Assembly (NCBI RefSeq): GCF_900142605.1
Contig: NZ_FRBL01000006.1
Coordinates: 186,001-250,000, forward strand
Direction of reading: 5' to 3'
Length of the DNA stretch: 64,000 nucleotides
Source of the DNA: Chitinophaga jiangningensis
GTDB taxonomy: Bacteria > Bacteroidota > Bacteroidia > Chitinophagales > Chitinophagaceae
In this document: one piece after another, positions 59,189-64,000 of the stretch
Position numbering within the stretch: position 1 is the first letter of the stretch
Layout: every line of letters starts with the position of its first letter
The notes under the pieces: generated by a model
Databases searched by the model: none
What the model was told of the DNA's origin: nothing
What the model saw: only the letters and a program-made list of their open reading frames with translations
Position numbers and translations under genes: made by a program

Positions 59189-59707
59189 ATGGCAAAGAAT
59201 TCATTCAATAAAGTAAAAGCCGGTGACCTGGAACTGAAAGAGAAAGTTGTGGCGATCAACCGTGTTACCAAAACCACCAAAGGCGGTCGTACTTTCAGCT
59301 TCTCCGCGCTGGTTGTAGTAGGTAACGAAAACGGCGTGGTAGGTCATGGTCTGGGTAAAGCTAAAGAAGTACAGCAAGCTATCACAAAAGGTATAGACGA
59401 TGCTAAAAAGAACCTGATTAAAGTTCCAGTTATGCACGGTACTATCCCTCACGATCAGTTCGCAAAAGAAGGTGCTGCCAAAGTTCTGATTAAACCAGCT
59501 GCTCATGGTACTGGTGTAATCGCTGGTGGTTCTATGCGTGCTGTGCTGGAAAGCGCTGGCGTTACCGACGTTCTGGCTAAATCTTTAGGTTCTGCAAACC
59601 CACACAACGTGGTAAAAGCTACCTTCAAAGCACTGGGTCTGCTCCGCGAACCAGTTAGCGTAGCTAAAACCAGAACTATCGCTCTGAAAAAAGTATTCAA
59701 CGGTTAA
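59189..59707 (+). CDS. rpsE: Small-subunit ribosomal protein S5
   Basis: 172 residues. LKEKVVAINRVTKTTKGGRTFSFSALVVVGN (core VTKTTKGGRTFSFSALV, the spectinomycin-site loop) and GTGVIAGGSMRAVLESAGVTDVLAKSLGS (core GVIAGGSMRAVLE) are conserved. S5 affects decoding accuracy. Confidence 0.98.
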   Translation: MAKNSFNKVKAGDLELKEKVVAINRVTKTTKGGRTFSFSALVVVGNENGVVGHGLGKAKEVQQAITKGIDDAKKNLIKVPVMHGTIPHDQFAKEGAAKVLIKPAAHGTGVIAGGSMRAVLESAGVTDVLAKSLGSANPHNVVKATFKALGLLREPVSVAKTRTIALKKVFNG

Positions 59708-59800
59708 TCTGTTCTCCGCAAGGAGAACCGGTTTAACCCGGAGAAGTGCTAACATATTTTTTAACAATTAAATTACTCCGCCCCCGGCGGATAGGGATTT

Positions 59801-59986
59801 ATGGCAAAGATTAAGATCACTCAGGTGAAAAGTGGTATCGACCGTCCTGAAAGGCAGAAACTGACCTTGAAGGCGCTGGGTCTGACTAAAATGCACGCTT
59901 CTGTTGAAGTTGAGGCAACTCCTCAGGTCCTGGGTATGGTTACCAAAGTAAACCATCTGGTAAAAGTTGAGCAGGTAAACGGTTAA
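59801..59986 (+). CDS. rpmD: Large-subunit ribosomal protein L30
   Basis: 61 residues. KIKITQVKSGIDRPERQKLTLKALGLTKMHASVEVEA (core RQKLTLKALGLTKMH) is diagnostic. It is flanked by hairpins on both sides: TTCTCC-GCAA-GGAGAA before (59712-59727) and GATTGTC-TGCT-GACAATC after (60006-60023). Confidence 0.96.
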   Translation: MAKIKITQVKSGIDRPERQKLTLKALGLTKMHASVEVEATPQVLGMVTKVNHLVKVEQVNG

Positions 59987-60108
59987 TCACCTAACACTGC
60001 TGTGGGATTGTCTGCTGACAATCTTACCTTTACATTTGCAACTTTACAACAGATATTATACATTTAAGCGAGCGGTTAATTTCCGCGCAAGTAAAAAAAA
60101 TTAACATC

Positions 60109-60555
60109 ATGAATCTGCATTCATTACAGCCTGCACAAGGCTCTGTACATAAAGAGAAACGTCTCGGCCGCGGTGAGGCTTCCGGTAAAGGTGGTACTTC
60201 CACAAAAGGTAACAAAGGTATTCAATCCCGTGCTGGTTACTCCAGCAAGAGAGGCTTCGAAGGAGGTCAGATGCCTATCCAGCGCCGTATGCCTAAACGT
60301 GGTTTCAAAAATAATAACCGCGAAGAATACCAAATCTTCAACCTGGGCCAGATCGATCACTTAGTTGAAAAATATGGTCTGCAGGAGTTCAATCTGGACA
60401 ACCTGTTCATGAATGGCCTGATCAACAGAACTGCTAAAGTTAAGATCCTGGCTAACGGTGAACTGAAAAGCAAAGTGACTGTTAAAGTAAACGCTATCAG
60501 CGAAAAAGCTAAAACAGCCATCGAAGCAGCAGGTGGATCAGTAGAACTGGTATAA
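60109..60555 (+). CDS. rplO: Large-subunit ribosomal protein L15
   Basis: 148 residues. MNLHSLQPAQGSVHKEKRLGRGEASGKGGTSTKGNKG (core KRLGRGEASGKGGTS) and FEGGQMPIQRRMPKRGF are diagnostic. L15 binds 23S rRNA late in assembly. 78 bases to secY. Confidence 0.98.
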   Translation: MNLHSLQPAQGSVHKEKRLGRGEASGKGGTSTKGNKGIQSRAGYSSKRGFEGGQMPIQRRMPKRGFKNNNREEYQIFNLGQIDHLVEKYGLQEFNLDNLFMNGLINRTAKVKILANGELKSKVTVKVNAISEKAKTAIEAAGGSVELV

Positions 60556-60633
60556 GACTTTACGACTGAGGAGACGCCTACGGAGTAGTGCGTCTTTTCA
60601 TATTTAATAGCGCTATTAAACCTTTGTCTTCCT

Positions 60634-61977
60634 GTGAAGAAATTTATCGAAACGATCAAGAATATCTGGAGTATTGAGGACCTGCGTAACCGCATCTTAA
60701 CCACCCTGCTCCTGGTCCTCATCTACCGTGTAGGATCCTATATCACTTTACCTGGTATTGATGCCAACGCTCTCTCCAACTTTTCCAAGAGTTCTAACCA
60801 GGGGATTCTGGGGCTGTTCAACATGTTTGCAGGTGGATCGTTTTCAAGGGCTTCCATCTTTGCGTTAGGTATCATGCCTTATATCTCCGCGTCTATCGCT
60901 ATCCAGTTGTTAACGATAGCAGTACCTTATTTCCAGAAATTACAGAAAGAAGGAGAAAGCGGCCGCAAAAAGATCAATCAGTACACCCGTATCCTTACAG
61001 TTGTGGTAACTGGATTCCAGGCAAGTGCTTACGTGGCCTATCTGCGTAATCAGTCTGGTGGCGCTATTATCCCTGAGTATGGCACCTTCTTCTTCTGGTT
61101 ATCTACCACCATCGTCCTCACAGCAGGTACCCTGTTCGTGATGTGGCTGGGTGAGAAAATCACGGATAAAGGTATCGGTAACGGTACTTCCATCATCATC
61201 ATGATGGGTATCCTTGCCCGTCTGCCTCAGGCTATCCTCGCTGAATTCTCTACTAAAGTAGAAGGTGGTGGCGGTGGTCCGATCCTCTTCCTGATCGAGA
61301 TTGCCATCTTCATCCTGATCACTGTAGGATTGATCCTCCTGGTACAAGGTACCCGCAAAATTCCGGTTAACTACGCAAAACGCATTGTAGGCAATAAACA
61401 ATATGGTGGTGTACGTCAGTTCATCCCGCTGAAAGTGAATGCTGCCGGTGTAATGCCGATCATCTTCGCCCAGGCTATCATGTTTATTCCTGCCACCGTT
61501 ATCGGTTTTGCCACTTCTTCTGAAAGTGCTTCCAGCTTCATCCGTATCTTCTCTGATCATACGAACGGCTGGTACAACGTGATCTACGGTGTGTTAGTAA
61601 TTGTATTCACTTATTTCTATACTGCACTCATCTTCAATCCAACTCAAATGGCGGATGAAATGAAGCGCAATAACGGTTTCATCCCTGGTGTTAAACCAGG
61701 TACCGCTACTGCTGATTACATCGGCGCGGTAATGGACCGTATCACGCTGCCTGGTGCATTCTTCCTGGCGCTTGTAGGTATTCTTCCAGGTGTTGCTGCC
61801 GCTTTCCGCGTTAACAGCAACTTCGCTACCTTCTTCGGTGGTACCTCCCTCCTCATCATGGTGGGTGTTATCCTGGATACCCTGCAGCAGATCGAAAGCC
61901 AGCTGCTCATGCGTCATTACGACGGCTTAATGAGCACCGGCCGTATCAAAGGCAGAACAGCCCCGGCAAACGCTTAA
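60634..61977 (+). CDS. secY: Protein translocase subunit SecY
   Basis: 447 residues with ten membrane helices. The start codon is GTG at 60634; the protein start (MKKFIETIKNIWSIEDLRNRIL, core MKKFIETIKNIWS) matches the family, and no better ATG lies nearby. Conserved landmarks: plug region after GSYITLPGIDAN, GIMPYISASIAIQLL, GIGNGTSIIIMMGI and the cytoplasmic loop of the C-terminal half (GFIPGVKPG). SecY forms the inner-membrane channel with SecE and SecG and is placed in the spc operon as usual. Confidence 0.98.
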   Translation: MKKFIETIKNIWSIEDLRNRILTTLLLVLIYRVGSYITLPGIDANALSNFSKSSNQGILGLFNMFAGGSFSRASIFALGIMPYISASIAIQLLTIAVPYFQKLQKEGESGRKKINQYTRILTVVVTGFQASAYVAYLRNQSGGAIIPEYGTFFFWLSTTIVLTAGTLFVMWLGEKITDKGIGNGTSIIIMMGILARLPQAILAEFSTKVEGGGGGPILFLIEIAIFILITVGLILLVQGTRKIPVNYAKRIVGNKQYGGVRQFIPLKVNAAGVMPIIFAQAIMFIPATVIGFATSSESASSFIRIFSDHTNGWYNVIYGVLVIVFTYFYTALIFNPTQMADEMKRNNGFIPGVKPGTATADYIGAVMDRITLPGAFFLALVGILPGVAAAFRVNSNFATFFGGTSLLIMVGVILDTLQQIESQLLMRHYDGLMSTGRIKGRTAPANA

Positions 61978-62011
61978 GCTATCAGGCTGCCCGCAAGGGC
62001 ATAGAAATAAA

Positions 62012-62057
62012 CATAGCCACAGAAGCATAAACCCATTTTTATGCTTTAGTGGCTATG
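62012..62057 (+). terminator. Long hairpin between secY and map
   Basis: CATAGCCAC (62012-62020) pairs with GTGGCTATG (62049-62057), and AAGCATAAA with TTTATGCTT inside. TTATTT follows; possible terminator or mRNA 3' stabiliser. Confidence 0.55.
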
Positions 62058-62089
62058 TTATTTAACTGTCAGGTTAGAAAAAGATTGTT

Positions 62090-62890
62090 ATGATTCAATA
62101 TAAAACAAAAGAAGAGATAGAACTCATCCGCAAAAGTGCGCTGCTCCTGAGCGATGCACTGGCAGAAGTAGCCCGTACCATCAAACCTGGTATGTCTACC
62201 CTGGAAGTGGATGCAGTGGCCGATAGATACATTGTTGATCATGGCGCTACTCCTTCCTTCAAAAACTATAAGGGATTCCCTGCTGCCTGCTGCATCTCCG
62301 TAAACGAAGCAGTAGTACACGGTATTCCTGATAAATATGTGCTGAAAGACGGTGATATCGTGACGGTAGACTGTGGAGTGTTCATGAACGGTTTTCATGC
62401 CGACAGTGCCTATACCTTTGCTATCGGCAACGTGGCAGACAACATCCTTCGCCTGATGGGCGCTACCAAAGCCTCCTTATATAAAGGTATCGAGAAGGCG
62501 ATTGTAGGTAACCGTATCGGGGATATCTCCTACGCTATCCAGGAATATACTGAAAAGGAGAGAGGCTACGGTGTGGTAAGAGAACTGGTTGGGCACGGCC
62601 TGGGTCGTCACCTGCACGAAGATCCACAGGTCCCTAACTACGGTAAACGCGGTAGCGGACCCGTAATGAAAGAAGGCCTGGTGATCGCTATCGAACCAAT
62701 GATCAACCTCCGCTCCAAAGATGTGGAATACCTGGAAGATGGCTGGACAGTTGTGACCAGGGATAACAGCCCATCCGTTCATTTTGAGCATACGGTGGCT
62801 GTTGGGAAAGGAAAAGCGGATATTTTGTCCAATTTTGCAGAGATCGAAAAGGCGGAGAAAAACAACCCAGAATTGAATACAAACTATTAA
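62090..62890 (+). CDS. map: Type I methionine aminopeptidase
   Basis: 266 residues. Pita-bread fold: SVNEAVVHGIPD (catalytic His), VTVDCGVFMNGFHADSAYTF (two metal-binding Asp; core DCGVFMNGFHADSA), GHGLGRHLHEDPQVPNYG (metal His; core GHGLGRHLHEDP), and AIEPM and SVHFEHTVAV (metal Glu). It removes the initiator Met from new proteins. Placement after secY is typical of Bacteroidota. Confidence 0.97.
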   Translation: MIQYKTKEEIELIRKSALLLSDALAEVARTIKPGMSTLEVDAVADRYIVDHGATPSFKNYKGFPAACCISVNEAVVHGIPDKYVLKDGDIVTVDCGVFMNGFHADSAYTFAIGNVADNILRLMGATKASLYKGIEKAIVGNRIGDISYAIQEYTEKERGYGVVRELVGHGLGRHLHEDPQVPNYGKRGSGPVMKEGLVIAIEPMINLRSKDVEYLEDGWTVVTRDNSPSVHFEHTVAVGKGKADILSNFAEIEKAEKNNPELNTNY

Positions 62891-63013
62891 TTATAAATAG
62901 GATACCTATTCATATTTAGTAGTATTTAATAAAAAGAGAGATAGGATTAAATTAAAAGACGGGCAATAGTAATAATAATCCGGGGAAATTTTTCTATTTC
63001 AAAAGATAATCGC

Positions 63014-63021
63014 TATCTTTG
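63014..63021 (+). promoter_or_regulatory. Promoter before infA
   Basis: TATCTTTG, exact -7 element, 18 bases upstream of the infA start; TTTC at the -33 position. A near-leaderless or short-leader transcript is implied. Confidence 0.5.
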
Positions 63022-63038
63022 CAGTCCTAAAAATTTTT

Positions 63039-63257
63039 ATGGCAAAACAGGCACTCATTAAGCAGGATGGAATTATATTAGAAGCCTTATCAAACGCTAT
63101 GTTCCGTGTAAAACTGGAAAACGGGCACGAGATTCTGGCCACCATTTCTGGAAAGATGAGAATGCACTACATCCGCATTCTGCCAGGAGATAAGGTGGGG
63201 GTTGAAATGAGCCCGTACGATTTGTCAAGAGGCCGTATAATTTTCAGATACAAGTAA
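63039..63257 (+). CDS. infA: Translation initiation factor IF-1
   Basis: 72 residues, the standard OB-fold length: IKQDGIILEALSNAMFRVKLENGHEILATISGKMRMHYIRILPGDKV (core MFRVKLENGHEILA). IF-1 blocks the A-site during initiation. Has its own promoter; rpmJ begins 66 bases later. Confidence 0.98.
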   Translation: MAKQALIKQDGIILEALSNAMFRVKLENGHEILATISGKMRMHYIRILPGDKVGVEMSPYDLSRGRIIFRYK

Positions 63258-63323
63258 GCGCGGGAGCAACGGTGTAGTACGGAAATACAATTTTAAAATA
63301 TAACCTTTTATAAATAAATCATC

Positions 63324-63440
63324 ATGAAGGTAAGAGCTGCAATCAAAAAAAGAAGTGCGGATTGTAAAATAGTTCGTAGAAAAGGTGTTCTGTTGGTGAT
63401 CAACAAAAAGAACCCTCGCTTCAAACAACGTCAGGGGTAA
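63324..63440 (+). CDS. rpmJ: Large-subunit ribosomal protein L36, zinc-free form
   Basis: 38 residues, ATG 63324 to TAA 63438. MKVRAAIKKRSADCKIVRRKG and NKKNPRFKQRQG flank the fold (cores MKVRAAIKKRS and NPRFKQRQG). Of the four zinc ligands of the C+ form (C11, C14, C27, H32) only C14 remains; the others are Ser, Asn and Phe. It is thus a zinc-independent (C-) L36, matching the zinc-free S14. Confidence 0.95.
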   Translation: MKVRAAIKKRSADCKIVRRKGVLLVINKKNPRFKQRQG

Positions 63441-63499
63441 TTAGTTTCTTGACGGAATTTGATTTTTTAATCAGAATCATATAAAAATAAAATAGAAAT

Positions 63500-63880
63500 A
63501 TGGCACGTATAGCCGGTATAGATCTTCCTAAAAATAAAAGAGGAGAAATTGGCCTCACCTATATTTTCGGTATAGGCCGTTCTACCGCCCAATATATCCT
63601 GAACAAGGCGGAAATTGATGTAAACAAAAAAGTGAAGGATTGGAACGATGATGAACAAGCTGCCATCCGTAACATTATCAACGGCGAGTTTAAGGTAGAG
63701 GGTCAGCTGCGTTCCGAGGTGCAAATGAATATCAAGCGTCTGCTGGATATCGCTTGCTACCGTGGTCTGCGTCACAGGAAAGGTTTACCGGTAAGAGGTC
63801 AGCGCACCCGTACCAACAGCCGTACTCGTAAGGGTAAACGTAAGACAGTGGCTGGTAAGAAAAAAGCAACTAAGAAATAA
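63500..63880 (+). CDS. rpsM: Small-subunit ribosomal protein S13
   Basis: 126 residues. ARIAGIDLPKNKRGEIGLTYIFGIGRSTA (core RIAGIDLPKNKR) and YRGLRHRKGLPVRGQRTRTNSRTRKG (core GLRHRKGLPVRGQRT) are diagnostic. It contacts P-site tRNA and helps form bridges to the 50S head. Followed by a 112-base spacer with a hairpin (TTGAAATCC 63897-63905 and GGATTTCAA 63963-63971). Confidence 0.98.
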   Translation: MARIAGIDLPKNKRGEIGLTYIFGIGRSTAQYILNKAEIDVNKKVKDWNDDEQAAIRNIINGEFKVEGQLRSEVQMNIKRLLDIACYRGLRHRKGLPVRGQRTRTNSRTRKGKRKTVAGKKKATKK

Positions 63881-63992
63881 TAAATAAAATCCCAGGTTGA
63901 AATCCCGAATTCCAAGGTGAGGGGGTTTCAAGTGACACACTTAGGGTGTTGATTTGGGATCTGGATTTCAATATTTGGAATTTAATATCATT

Positions 63993-64000
63993 ATGGCAAA
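63993..64000 (+). CDS. Start of a gene cut by the window end, expected rpsK (S11)
   Basis: Only ATG-GCA-AA (Met-Ala-Lys/Asn) is visible. rpsK follows rpsM in Bacteroidota and its product usually begins MAK, so that identity is expected from context alone. Confidence 0.5.

Overview
The window is bacterial chromosome from a member of the Bacteroidota, most likely a Chitinophaga-like member of the Chitinophagaceae. This is inferred from several features: SusC/SusD outer-membrane pairs with a FecR anti-sigma factor and an ECF sigma factor, type IX secretion proteins, LytTR two-component regulators, and promoters of the Bacteroidota form TAnnTTTG with TTTG about 20 bases upstream. No species call is possible from the sequence alone.

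Layout. (1) 1-3.2 kb, minus strand: a probable class I lanthipeptide locus running off the left edge. It holds a histidine kinase, a LytTR regulator, a 67-residue Ser/Thr/Cys-rich precursor peptide, a receiver-only protein and the first 139 residues of a LanB-type dehydratase. (2) 3.7-14.8 kb, minus strand: an ECF sigma / FecR / SusC / SusD / DUF4843 / PKD-like lipoprotein / two TlpA-like thioredoxins locus for uptake of an unknown substrate. (3) 14.9-25.8 kb: accessory genes, namely a Fic protein with its own palindromic operators, an ATP-grasp protein, a YbjQ-family protein, Ada, two methyltransferases, small proteins of unknown role, and an XRE regulator next to an AIPR-family (abortive-infection) protein, ending at a tRNA-Met gene. 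(4) 26-33.9 kb: housekeeping genes (MscS channel, glycerol-3-phosphate dehydrogenase, nitroreductase, thioesterase, RdgB, branched-chain aminotransferase). (5) 34-64 kb: the str and S10-spc-alpha ribosomal regions. The str cluster is split. rpsL-rpsG is separated from fusA by 8.6 kb of oppositely oriented genes: two collagen-repeat proteins, a PorV-like T9SS protein and a T9SS cargo-like protein. fusA is separated from rpsJ by a glycosyltransferase, a polysaccharide deacetylase, a beta-barrel protein and an array of micro-genes. The S10-spc run from rpsJ to rpsM is then complete and collinear, with secY, map, infA and rpmJ, and ends at the first codons of rpsK.

The most novel signal lies at 48.6-49.6 kb. 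Four paralogous micro-genes encode 20-28-residue hydrophobic peptides ending in, or containing, a Leu-Leu-Gly-Gly-type motif. Each is preceded, 21-25 bases before its ATG, by a conserved RNA element. The four RNA copies share invariant GAAAA, AGAGTA and GGC blocks, and a four-base helix whose sequence differs between copies while pairing is kept, as expected of an H-type pseudoknot. The peptides lie in two probable transcription units, each closed by a strong terminator and each opened by a shared GAATGAAC-type repeat. I know of no described system with this organisation. The second notable item is the lanthipeptide precursor and dehydratase at the left edge.
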